Shown piece by piece: positions 6,726 to 14,081 of a stretch of 14,081 nucleotides of DNA (the first letter of the stretch is position 1; every line of letters begins with the position of its first letter). This stretch comes from Bacillota bacterium. GTDB lineage: Bacteria; Bacillota; Limnochordia; Darwinibacteriales; DTU012. The DNA is taken from the NCBI GenBank assembly GCA_012521805.1, contig JAAYLQ010000199.1, positions 1-14,081 of the forward strand, given 5' to 3'. Made by a program: the position numbers and the translations under genes. A model generated the notes under the pieces. The model searched no databases and was not told the origin of the DNA. It saw only the letters and a list, made by a program, of their open reading frames with translations.

Positions 6726-9700
6726 TTGGATAAGTCAGATCTCATGTCAATCAGTTTAATTGCATTGATCGTTATGGTGCTTGTATGTGTCACCCCTGCT
6801 CAGGCAGGTTTTCCTGAGTATCCGCATCCCAACGCCGCAGTTTATCAGGCTGAGCAGGCCCTACTTTCCGGCGGCGCTAGGGTGGCGTCGAACCACAGCG
6901 GGTATACAGGTACAGGTTTTGTATGTGGATATGATTTCAGCGGAACGGCTGCTACCACATTTCGAGTGAATGTACCTGAAAGCGGTGCTTACTACATATC
7001 CCTCAGGTATTCTGCAGGAAAAGTAGGAGGCTGGCCTGATGACAGGGTAGTTGGCTTGTCTGTCAATGGGGGAAATATAATCCATGTAAATTGTAAGAGT
7101 ACGGATACCTGGAATGAATGGGCGGAAGTTATCCACAAAGTCGAACTTAATGCTGGCGAAAATACCATTGCCTATAGGGCACTGACACCTAATGACAATT
7201 CTGACAGTATTAATTTGGATAGGCTGTCGGTATGGCCGCATAGTGATAATCCGGTCCTGGATGTACTGGCGTTCAATCCCGGCAGCTACAGTGTCAGTGT
7301 GGATGGTTCTGTCCAAACCCAGCTGTATGGAGTTAACAGCAACGGAATCCAAGTAGAGTTTACAGGTCCAGTCATTTATACCTCAGCGGACCAATCTATA
7401 GTAACTATCGATGAAGCAGGGGTAATTACAGGCATTAGTGCTGGCACAGCAACAATTAAAGCATCCACTGAAACACTCTCTGGAGCCGCTGTAGTAAATG
7501 TAATTGCGAATCCAAAAATAACTGTTGACTTTGCGGCAGTAGAGCGTCCTGTTGATCCAAGCATGTTTGGGTATATTTTGACACCGAATTATGATGTGCC
7601 CGACAGCAGGATGACTTTATTGGGTCCACTTCTTAACAGAGAAACTATACCAGCTCAAAATTTTCAAGCGATAGGCGACTTGGATGCTTCCTATTATGCT
7701 TTTGAAGGAAGCATCCTTCAACGGAGTTTAGAAGCATATAATCGAGCTAAAGAAGCAGGGATGAAGTGGTATTTCTTGCTGGGGCACAATCCATCGTGGG
7801 CAACAGCCAGCGGTGGTCCTGTGGATGTTTGGGAAAAAAGGGATATCAAAACTTCTGAACAGCGGGCCCGTTTTAAACAGTATATTAAGGATGTGCTTCA
7901 GTATTTCAAAGACCATGGAGCAGAAATTGATTTTGCCAACTTGACGAATGAGTATTGGACAGGATTGGAACTTACCCTCAAAGCAGTCTGGGAAGCTGTT
8001 AGAGAGGTATATCCTGATCCGATACCCACGGTGGGACCAGGTGCGGTAGGGTTTAGAGGAATTCCGGATTTCAATATACCATTCGCAAGCGAAAATCAAA
8101 TAACGTTGGAAGGACCCTGCTGGCACGAATTCTGGACGGCTGATACGTTTGCGCCTCTGTCTCAGGTGCAGGGATGGAAGAATACGATAGCACGGCTCCA
8201 AGAACGTTATCCTGAAACCAACGGCAAGTATATAATTTGGGAAGAAAACAATTCTGGTGGAGTAAACGCTGGTGGTCCTACTGGCAGCGCAGTTGATTTT
8301 ACCAGAAGCATGGCTAATGTGATTAGAGCTGGTGTAACACACAATATCAAAGGATGTCTGGAAGCTCATAATTGGAACGGTATGAGTGACTTGATGACTA
8401 CCAAAAAATTAGAGGTTACGCAAAATCCAGCTGTTAGAAGACCGTTGTGGTGGGTCTATTACGCCTTCTCGAAAATGTCTGGTCACTACGTAGCAGTTTC
8501 AACCGATTCATCCGAAGAATTTACAGCTGCCGCCTGTATGGACAGTTATGAATCAAAGATTATCTTTGCCAAAGATGATATTCCTGGCTCAGTGGACATT
8601 GTGCTTAACAATCAACCTTACAGTGGACAGGATATTAAGATCGATCTTTATAAAATCGTTCCAATCGAAAATGATGGACTTAAGTATCAAACAAGCATCG
8701 TTCTCGATGGAGCATCCGAAGCAAGCTTTAGTTTTTCGGTGAATAATGTTGGAGCGAATGAGACTTGGTTGGTTGTGATTAAGAAAAAAGATGCACCGCC
8801 CAGTTTTTTCCATCCGATGACGCCTGATGACGGTGAGGTGGCTTTGCCAACACCAACTCTTACCTGGTCAGAAGCCCAGGATGCAGAAAGCTATACTGTT
8901 GTAGTATCTACCAGCAAGGATTTATCTGATCCAGTAATTTATCAGTCTGGTATTCGAGGAACAAGCTATACCATCGAGACTCCACTTACTGTTGGCCAGA
9001 AGTATTACTGGTCTGTGATTGCTGTTAATCAGCACGGCAGCACACCGGTGGCAAATAACGCAGTGTATTCCTTTATTGTAGGTAATAACACTAATGTTCC
9101 GGGACAGTTTGGGCCACATTTACCAACTTTAAATGCACCTAACGAGCCTATCAGACCGGAATTTAGATGGTCTCCGGCGTATAATGCAACTTCATATAGA
9201 CTGGTAGTTTCCAAAAATCCGGATTTATCCGATCCGGTAATAAACCAGGCAGGAATAACCACTGTGAGAAACACAGGACATTTTGGTCCAAGATCTCAGG
9301 CATTTTATAGGCCGACAGCACCCTTAGAATACGACACCAAATATTATTGGACTGTATATGCAGTTAATGAGCATGGCGAAAGACCGATGAACGGGCCTCT
9401 GCGCTACTTTACAACCAAGGCCGAAGGCAATTCACCTACCAGCTTTAACCTGATTGCTCCAGCCGACGGTGAGCAGAATGTTTCGGCAAGGGCTGTGCTT
9501 TCATGGGAACCTTCTAAGAATGCATTTTTCTACAAACTTGAGGTTTCGAGCAATCCAGACATGTCAGATCCAGTTATTGTTCGGGACCGGATGATTTATC
9601 ATAGGTATACGGTAGAGCCTAATCTGCTGCAGCCTAATACAACATATTACTGGAGAGTAACTGCATACACAAAAAATCTAGTACACTCTACCGCAGCATC

Positions 9701-10004
9701 TGATGGCGAAATTCGTTCCTTTACAACAGAGGCTGTACCATGTTCACCTTTGTTATACGCAGTTCAACCAGGGGATGGAGCAGTAAAACTGTGGTTTAGG
9801 CTGATAGATGGGGCGGATTCTTACAAAATCTTGTATGGTACAAGTTCAGGAGCATACGAACATGTAATCGCTGATGTAAAAGCAAGCCCATTTACTGTAA
9901 CTGGACTAAATAACGATACTGTTTATTACTTTGCTGTTGCTGCAGTCAATTCCAGTGGCGATAGTTCTGTCTGGAATGAGTTGACAGCAGTCCCGATGAA
10001 GTAA
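6726..10004 (+). CDS. Secreted large modular glycosidase, tandem paralog of the preceding gene
   Basis: The protein has 1,092 residues from TTG 6726. It starts with a signal peptide (1-27; hydrophobic run SLIALIVMVLVCV, cut after AQA). Then come a CBM35/CBM6-like module (about 38-173), an Ig-like module (177-263; TIDEAGVITGISAGTATI), a GH-A-type catalytic region (267-688) and four FN3-like modules (690-786, 790-900, 901-1005, 1007-1092). Putative catalytic residues are Glu409 in LTNEYW and Glu506 or Glu507 in IIWEENN. Relative to its neighbour it has about seven extra residues just after the putative nucleophile (SGGVNAGGPTGSAVD), suggesting a changed active-site loop. The FN3 modules share a recurring (N)PDLSDPVI / YYWxVxAxNxHG pattern. 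No LPXTG, SLH or C-terminal membrane anchor is seen, and the Cys in the signal has no lipobox, so the enzyme is probably released or held by its CBM. The upstream GTG 6717 overlaps the ribosome site and is rejected. It probably acts first on the extracellular polymer; the substrate is unknown. Confidence 0.86.
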   Translation: MDKSDLMSISLIALIVMVLVCVTPAQAGFPEYPHPNAAVYQAEQALLSGGARVASNHSGYTGTGFVCGYDFSGTAATTFRVNVPESGAYYISLRYSAGKVGGWPDDRVVGLSVNGGNIIHVNCKSTDTWNEWAEVIHKVELNAGENTIAYRALTPNDNSDSINLDRLSVWPHSDNPVLDVLAFNPGSYSVSVDGSVQTQLYGVNSNGIQVEFTGPVIYTSADQSIVTIDEAGVITGISAGTATIKASTETLSGAAVVNVIANPKITVDFAAVERPVDPSMFGYILTPNYDVPDSRMTLLGPLLNRETIPAQNFQAIGDLDASYYAFEGSILQRSLEAYNRAKEAGMKWYFLLGHNPSWATASGGPVDVWEKRDIKTSEQRARFKQYIKDVLQYFKDHGAEIDFANLTNEYWTGLELTLKAVWEAVREVYPDPIPTVGPGAVGFRGIPDFNIPFASENQITLEGPCWHEFWTADTFAPLSQVQGWKNTIARLQERYPETNGKYIIWEENNSGGVNAGGPTGSAVDFTRSMANVIRAGVTHNIKGCLEAHNWNGMSDLMTTKKLEVTQNPAVRRPLWWVYYAFSKMSGHYVAVSTDSSEEFTAAACMDSYESKIIFAKDDIPGSVDIVLNNQPYSGQDIKIDLYKIVPIENDGLKYQTSIVLDGASEASFSFSVNNVGANETWLVVIKKKDAPPSFFHPMTPDDGEVALPTPTLTWSEAQDAESYTVVVSTSKDLSDPVIYQSGIRGTSYTIETPLTVGQKYYWSVIAVNQHGSTPVANNAVYSFIVGNNTNVPGQFGPHLPTLNAPNEPIRPEFRWSPAYNATSYRLVVSKNPDLSDPVINQAGITTVRNTGHFGPRSQAFYRPTAPLEYDTKYYWTVYAVNEHGERPMNGPLRYFTTKAEGNSPTSFNLIAPADGEQNVSARAVLSWEPSKNAFFYKLEVSSNPDMSDPVIVRDRMIYHRYTVEPNLLQPNTTYYWRVTAYTKNLVHSTAASDGEIRSFTTEAVPCSPLLYAVQPGDGAVKLWFRLIDGADSYKILYGTSSGAYEHVIADVKASPFTVTGLNNDTVYYFAVAAVNSSGDSSVWNELTAVPMK

Positions 10005-10008
10005 GAAA

Positions 10009-10014
10009 AAAGGA
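10009..10014 (+). promoter_or_regulatory. Ribosome binding site AAAGGA deciding the GTG 10023 start
   Basis: AAAGGA is 8 nt upstream of in-frame GTG 10023. The ATG at 10014 shares its A with this site, so the ATG is probably not the start of the GH36 gene. Confidence 0.65.
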
Positions 10015-10022
10015 TGATTGCA

Positions 10023-12131
10023 GTGAGAAAAATACTTTCAGAGTTTACCTTAGGCGATATGGTTTTCCGCTATGAGTTGGATTCCAACACCGATAATGTG
10101 GGCCTGATAATGCTGCCCCTATCGTTAAAAGATGCTGCTGTACAAGAAAAAAGATATCGCGTTGATTCCCTCATTCAAGTGAAAAAATTGGGTGATGACT
10201 ACCCTGATGGATTTTCCCAGGGTGTAACGATGAGGAACGGCAGTTCAACCCGGGCTCTAAAATTTGTAAGTCAAGATTGTATAGAAGAACAAAATAGAAC
10301 ATCGATCATCACAATACTTAGAAACAATCTCAACCATGAACTTGAGCACCGCATCACCTGGAATCACGGGGATCAAGCTGTGCTGATCGCGACCAAGTAC
10401 AGAAACACTGGTACTGAAGCTGTGATGCTCGAAATGCTGTCAAGCTTTTCCCTTGGTGGACTCACTCCTTTTATCCGTGGAGATGCGGTCAATACTATGC
10501 TTGTCCATCAGCTAAGAAGCAAGTGGAGCAGTGAAGGCAGGCTGCAAACTTCAACGGTTGAAGAGTTAATGCTTGAACCATCTTGGAGCCATGGGGGTGC
10601 ATACAGCCATCGTTTCGGTCAAGTAGGCTCCATGCCGGTGCGGGGATACTTTCCTTTTGTGGCAGTAGAAGATACAATAAGTAATGTTTCCTGGGGTGCT
10701 CAACTAGCTTACGCAGGTTCATGGCAGATGGAAGTATACCGCAAAGATGATGCTCTCTGTATATCGGGCGGTTTAGCAGATCGCGAATTTGGCCATTGGA
10801 TGAAAAAGGTGGAAGCGGGTGAGGAGTTTGCGACACCTGAGGCAATTGTTTCGGTAACTATGGGCGGTATTGATCAAATCAGTCAAAGGTTGACGTCAGT
10901 TCATACTAGATGGTTGAAGGATAAGCCTGAGATTGAAGACGAACTGCCGATCATTTTTAACGAATACTGCACAAGTTGGGGTCAACCTTCCTATGAAAAC
11001 ATTAGAAAGACATGTGAGAAGCTGAAAGGAACAGGCATCAAGTATTTTGTAATTGATTGTGGCTGGTATTCAGAGGAAGGCAAACCCTGGTATCTCAGTA
11101 TGGGAGATTGGAATGTTAGCCAAAAATTGTTTCCAGGGGGTCTGGAAAAGGCAGTATCGGTTATTAAAGATTGCGGGATGATTCCTGGAATTTGGTTTGA
11201 ACTGGAAAACTGCGGTTCCATGTCCAATGCGTATCATATGGTTGATCACCTGCTTAAAAGAGATGGATTTGTAATCACATCTGGTTCACGGCGTTTCTGG
11301 GATATGCGGGATCCTTTTGTTATTGATTACCTCACAGAGAAAGTAATCGACTTTATTAAAGAATATGGCTTTGGATATTTAAAGATTGACTATAACGAAA
11401 CAATAGGAATCGGCTGCGATGGCGCTGAGTCTTTAGGGGAAGGGCTGCGGCAGCATATCCTTGCCTCTCAAGATTTTATCAAAAAGATTCAAACTGAAAT
11501 CCCACATTTAGTAATTGAAAACTGCGCCTCCGGCGGGCATAGGTTAGAACCATCAATGTTTGCCATCAGCAGTATGTCGTCGTTTTCGGATGCCCATGAA
11601 TGTATAGAAATTCCAATTATAGCAGCTAACCTCCACCGTGCGATGCTTCCGCGCCAGAATCAGATCTGGGCGGTGCTGAGAAAGACTGATACTTCCCAGA
11701 GGCTGTATTACTCAATTGTCAATACATTCTTAGGTCGGATGTGCCTATCAGGTGATGTCCTGCATCTAGACGATGAACAATGGGAAATTGTGAAATCCGG
11801 AATGGAATTTTACACTAAAATTAGTCCGGTTATCAAGGACGGATTTTCTTATCGGTTTGGACCAGAAATTCAAAGTTATCGGCATCCAGAAGGTTGGCAG
11901 GTAATGTTTAGGGTCTCAGCTGATAAAACCAAAGCTCTAGCAGTTGTGCATACCTTCGACTATGATCAGCAGACTCCAATCAGTATTCCAATTCCGGAAA
12001 ATCTAAGCCTAAGGGTGGATTCGACATATTCACAGGAAAATACGGACCCGACTATCGAGAATGGACAAATAGTATTTCCGCTCCATGGCAAATTTCAGGC
12101 AATGGCAACCTTGTTTAATGTGGTTCCATGA
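10023..12131 (+). CDS. GH36 alpha-galactosidase
   Basis: This retaining enzyme should release terminal alpha-D-galactose from oligosaccharides. At 702 residues it has typical length for the long GH36 form: an N-terminal beta-supersandwich (about 1-290), a TIM barrel (about 300-620) and a C-terminal beta domain. The nucleophile is Asp456 in YLKIDYNE and the acid/base is Asp523 in SFSDAHE, 67 residues later, a normal GH36 spacing. Supporting motifs are VIDCGWY, GIWFELENC and IENCASGGHRLEPSM. It has no signal peptide and is presumably cytoplasmic. GTG 10023 is preferred because AAAGGA lies 8 nt before it; ATG 10014 overlaps that site and would leave no spacing. The gene starts 18 nt after the upstream stop, and its TGA overlaps the ATG of the next gene (ATGA, 12128-12131), a sign of translational coupling. 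Some GH36 members act on other alpha-galactosides or transfer galactose, so the natural substrate is inferred only from context. Confidence 0.93.
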   Translation: MRKILSEFTLGDMVFRYELDSNTDNVGLIMLPLSLKDAAVQEKRYRVDSLIQVKKLGDDYPDGFSQGVTMRNGSSTRALKFVSQDCIEEQNRTSIITILRNNLNHELEHRITWNHGDQAVLIATKYRNTGTEAVMLEMLSSFSLGGLTPFIRGDAVNTMLVHQLRSKWSSEGRLQTSTVEELMLEPSWSHGGAYSHRFGQVGSMPVRGYFPFVAVEDTISNVSWGAQLAYAGSWQMEVYRKDDALCISGGLADREFGHWMKKVEAGEEFATPEAIVSVTMGGIDQISQRLTSVHTRWLKDKPEIEDELPIIFNEYCTSWGQPSYENIRKTCEKLKGTGIKYFVIDCGWYSEEGKPWYLSMGDWNVSQKLFPGGLEKAVSVIKDCGMIPGIWFELENCGSMSNAYHMVDHLLKRDGFVITSGSRRFWDMRDPFVIDYLTEKVIDFIKEYGFGYLKIDYNETIGIGCDGAESLGEGLRQHILASQDFIKKIQTEIPHLVIENCASGGHRLEPSMFAISSMSSFSDAHECIEIPIIAANLHRAMLPRQNQIWAVLRKTDTSQRLYYSIVNTFLGRMCLSGDVLHLDDEQWEIVKSGMEFYTKISPVIKDGFSYRFGPEIQSYRHPEGWQVMFRVSADKTKALAVVHTFDYDQQTPISIPIPENLSLRVDSTYSQENTDPTIENGQIVFPLHGKFQAMATLFNVVP

Positions 12132-13414
12132 GCATAAAGAGGAGGAAACTGAAAATGAGCTGGTCAATGACTATAACTCTCCTGTTGGTTTTTATGTTGA
12201 CAATTTCTCTTCCCGCAGCGGCGAACACTGCTGTTGATTTTGATTCGGACGCCTATCGGACTATGATTGCTAAGTCTTTGATGAACCTCGGTAACAATAA
12301 GCGGATCAAAGAAGTGATTAGGAAGGCGGAGAATGGTGAGGATGTTACCATTGCCTTTATTGGCGGTTCAATTACAGAAGGTGCAGGAGCAAATCCTGCA
12401 CCCCTAAACTGCTATGCCTACCAAACTTATCTGGGCTTTAAGGAGATGTTTGGCAGTGGCGATGGAAGCAATGTTCATTTCGTCAAAGCGGGAGTTGGCG
12501 GAACGCCATCTCAGTTAGGAGTAATTCGCTACGAACGGGATGTCATCCGCAGCGGTACAGTTGAACCTGATCTTGTGGTAGTTGAATTTGCTGTAAACGA
12601 TTGGGACGATGAAACGAAAGGTGTTGCTTACGAGAGTTTAGTTTTAAAGATTTTAGAAGCGGAAAATAATCCGGCTGTAATCCTGCTGTTCAGCGTTTTC
12701 GAAAACGACTGGAATCTTCAGGATCGACTAGCTCCTGTAGGCTGGCACTATAATCTGCCGATGGTCAGCATCAAAAATGCTGTTGTTCCACAATTCCGAT
12801 TGTCGCGGGAACAGGGCAATGTAATCACAAAACAGCAGTTTTTTGCCGATATCTATCATCCCACCAATGATGGGCACCGAGTAATGACAGACTGTCTCAT
12901 GTACTTGTTTTCTGAGATCGCGAGATCTCCTGAAGATGAGTATGACATCGATCTGGACAAAGCACCTGTGATAGGCAGTGCCTTTAAGGATATTATCCTG
13001 CTGGATCGGAAAGAGAACTTCGACGTGGCAGAAATTTCCCCTGGAGCATTCAGCATGACAGACCGGGATGTCCAGAGGGCTATGTTTGATCGGGGAGTCA
13101 GCATACCGCTGTTCCCAAATAATTGGATGCGCAGTCCTGATTCTGGATCAGAAAGCTTTAAGATGAAGATAAACAGTAAAAGTTTAATGCTGGTGTTTAA
13201 GGATTCATGGAATCCCCAATTTGGAAAAGCTGAAGTATATGTTGATGGTGAGCTTGTTTTAACTGCAGATCCACATATTATCAATTGGACCCACTGCCAT
13301 CCGGTGCTGCTGTACCAAGAAGACGAGGCGAGACTTCATGAAATCGAGATCAAGATGGCACCAGGAGATGAGGACAAGTACTTTACCATTTTAGGTTTTG
13401 GGTATGTACTGTAG
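12128..13414 (+). CDS. Secreted SGNH/GDSL hydrolase, probable carbohydrate esterase, with extra C-terminal domain
   Basis: This 428-residue protein has an SGNH-fold domain (about 65-270) that probably removes acyl groups such as acetate from a glycan. The blocks are visible: nucleophile Ser81 in FIGGSITEG, oxyanion Gly124/125 in GVGGTPS, Asn157 in EFAVND, and Asp241 with His244 in DIYHPTNDGH. Residues about 280-428 form an additional, probably beta-rich domain (KAEVYVDGELVLT to the end) that I do not recognise. A Sec signal with n-region KRRKLK, a hydrophobic core to about residue 28 and cleavage near AAA/N (after 32) implies export. The start is ambiguous. ATG 12128 overlaps the GH36 stop and supplies the basic n-region, while ATG 12155 has an excellent GAGGAGG site 9 nt upstream but gives an uncharged n-region. 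I keep 12128 for the signal-peptide logic. Acetyl-xylan esterase is one possibility; a lipase or other SGNH role cannot be excluded. Confidence 0.85.
   Translation: MSIKRRKLKMSWSMTITLLLVFMLTISLPAAANTAVDFDSDAYRTMIAKSLMNLGNNKRIKEVIRKAENGEDVTIAFIGGSITEGAGANPAPLNCYAYQTYLGFKEMFGSGDGSNVHFVKAGVGGTPSQLGVIRYERDVIRSGTVEPDLVVVEFAVNDWDDETKGVAYESLVLKILEAENNPAVILLFSVFENDWNLQDRLAPVGWHYNLPMVSIKNAVVPQFRLSREQGNVITKQQFFADIYHPTNDGHRVMTDCLMYLFSEIARSPEDEYDIDLDKAPVIGSAFKDIILLDRKENFDVAEISPGAFSMTDRDVQRAMFDRGVSIPLFPNNWMRSPDSGSESFKMKINSKSLMLVFKDSWNPQFGKAEVYVDGELVLTADPHIINWTHCHPVLLYQEDEARLHEIEIKMAPGDEDKYFTILGFGYVL
12139..12145 (+). promoter_or_regulatory. GAGGAGG ribosome binding site located inside the 5' end of the SGNH hydrolase gene
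   Basis: A very strong Shine-Dalgarno sequence lies 9 nt before ATG 12155. If translation starts at ATG 12128 instead, these same bases encode part of the basic KRRKLK segment of the signal peptide, so the site may be both coding and a second initiation signal. Confidence 0.6.
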
Positions 13415-13452
13415 TCAGTTAAACACTTTCAAAAAGAAAGGAGTAATAGACA

Positions 13453-14081
13453 ATGTTAAAAAACAACACTTTTTCTAATCCAATCCTACCAGGCTTCTAC
13501 GCAGATCCTTCGATATGCAGAGCGGGTGATGACTATTATTTAGTTACATCATCATTTACCTACTTTCCAGGTATTCCCATCTTTCACAGTAAGGATTTAG
13601 TTAACTGGCGTCAGATTGGGCATGTACTTGACCGCAAATCTCAACTTCCTCTTGGCGCAGTTGGGCACTCAAGCGGCATCTTTGCCCCAACCATTCGGTA
13701 CCATGACGGGGTGTTTTATGTAGTTACTACCAATGTTGCTTATGGCGGCAACTTTATTGTAACCGCTACTGATCCTGCTGGACCATGGTCCGATCCTTAT
13801 TGGATTGCTGATGCACCAGGTATCGACCCATCGCTGTTCTTCGATGATGATGGTAAAGTTTATTTTCACGGCACACGCCCATCATCAACCGGGGAAAGGT
13901 ATTATGGGGATTGGGAAGTTTGGATGCAGGAGATCGATTTGGACAGCATGAAGCTAGTGGGCGAAAAACACACGCTCTGGAAAGGCGCTTTAGTTGACGT
14001 GATTTGGCCTGAGAGTCCCCATATTTACAAGAAGGATGGTTATTACTATCTTATGATTGCTGAAGGCGGGACTGGCCACCA
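13453..14081 (+). CDS. GH43 family beta-xylosidase/arabinofuranosidase, 3'-truncated by the window edge
   Basis: The first 209 codons are visible, translated directly from ATG 13453; family members of this type are usually about 500-540 residues. The N-terminus NPILPGFYADPSICRAGDDYYLVTSSF-like segment (residues 9-35) and the following FHSKDLVNWRQIGHVLDR are characteristic of the XynB-like GH43 group. All three acidic residues are present: base Asp18 (YADPS), pKa-modulating Asp125 (GIDPSLFFDDDG) and acid Glu187 (WPESPHIY). There is no signal peptide, so a cytoplasmic exo-enzyme that trims xylo- or arabino-oligosaccharides is likely. AAAGGAG at 13437-13443 lies 9 nt before the ATG. A weak 5-bp stem (CTTTC at 13426-13430 with GAAAG at 13436-13440) could partly cover that site but is too weak to call as regulation. 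The gap to the esterase gene is 38 nt. This type often carries a C-terminal beta-sandwich, which would lie beyond the window. Confidence 0.93.
   Translation, partial: MLKNNTFSNPILPGFYADPSICRAGDDYYLVTSSFTYFPGIPIFHSKDLVNWRQIGHVLDRKSQLPLGAVGHSSGIFAPTIRYHDGVFYVVTTNVAYGGNFIVTATDPAGPWSDPYWIADAPGIDPSLFFDDDGKVYFHGTRPSSTGERYYGDWEVWMQEIDLDSMKLVGEKHTLWKGALVDVIWPESPHIYKKDGYYYLMIAEGGTGH

Larger units (their letters stand above)
3534..10004 (+). repeat. Tandem gene duplication of the two large modular glycosidases
   Basis: The two genes align from their mature N-termini (MPTSPHPSAWVYQADEAE against FPEYPHPNAAVYQAEQAL) through all modules to their ends, in the same domain order. Hand alignment of three short stretches gave nucleotide identities of 61/75 and 72/93 in the catalytic region and 81/95 in the third FN3 module, with many synonymous changes. 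That indicates an old duplication, not a recent or assembly-derived copy. Confidence 0.85.

Noticed and set aside
6774..6800. Lipoprotein signal at the Cys in the signal peptide of the secreted modular glycosidase
   Set aside because: The residues before Cys are VLV, which do not satisfy the lipobox requirement for Gly/Ala/Ser at -1, and a good AQA cleavage site follows.
6861..7352. 163-codon open frame on the minus strand
   Set aside because: It is opposite the CBM and Ig-like modules, which are clearly conserved in the paralog; the minus-strand protein resembles nothing I know.
7728..8369. 213-codon open frame on the minus strand
   Set aside because: It lies opposite the conserved catalytic region of the secreted modular glycosidase, its translation has no recognisable domain or low-complexity-free core, and no ribosome site or spacing suggests expression. 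It is a shadow of the + strand gene.
13979..13994. Second cre-like stretch (TGGAAAGGCGCTTTAG)
   Set aside because: It has an extra base between half-sites and lies deep within the last GH43 gene.

Overview
The window is one dense carbohydrate-degradation operon on the + strand. Seven genes lie head to tail with gaps of 40 nt or less, and one pair overlaps by 4 nt. The first and last genes run off the window edges. I see no transporter, regulator, RNA gene, mobile element, CRISPR array, intrinsic terminator or convincing promoter. Strong AGGAGG-type ribosome binding sites, frequent TTG/GTG starts, moderate G+C by eye, and the GH43/GH36/GH95 sequence types suggest a plant-polysaccharide-degrading Bacillota (Firmicutes). 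That placement is inference.

Layout: (1) a 5'-truncated GH95 enzyme, fucosidase or L-galactosidase (2-2071); (2) a GH43 enzyme with a C-terminal beta-sandwich (2097-3482); (3) and (4) two tandem paralogous modular enzymes of about 1,060 and 1,090 residues (3516-6704 and 6726-10004), each CBM35/CBM6-like, bacterial Ig-like, clan GH-A-type catalytic barrel, then four FN3-like modules; (5) a GH36 alpha-galactosidase (10023-12131); (6) a secreted SGNH/GDSL hydrolase, probably a carbohydrate esterase (12128-13414); (7) the 5' part of a second GH43, beta-xylosidase type (13453-14081). No intergenic gap exceeds 40 nt, so no long gene-free stretch exists.

Reading the genes together: only genes 4 and 6 have recognisable Sec signal peptides. 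Genes 2, 3, 5 and 7 appear cytoplasmic; gene 1's N-terminus is outside the window. The simplest model is extracellular de-esterification and cleavage of a decorated glycan, import by a transporter encoded elsewhere, and intracellular trimming by exo-enzymes. The mix (GH95 with a Thr at a specificity position, GH36, two GH43, an esterase) would suit a heavily decorated arabinoxylan carrying L- and D-galactose caps. Fucosylated or L-galactosylated xyloglucan or a pectic side chain remain alternatives.

The most unusual points are the tandem giant paralogs whose catalytic family I cannot assign, the apparent loss of the signal peptide from the upstream copy, a perfect 11-bp inverted repeat just inside that copy's 5' end and absent from its sister, and the GH95 Thr signature.
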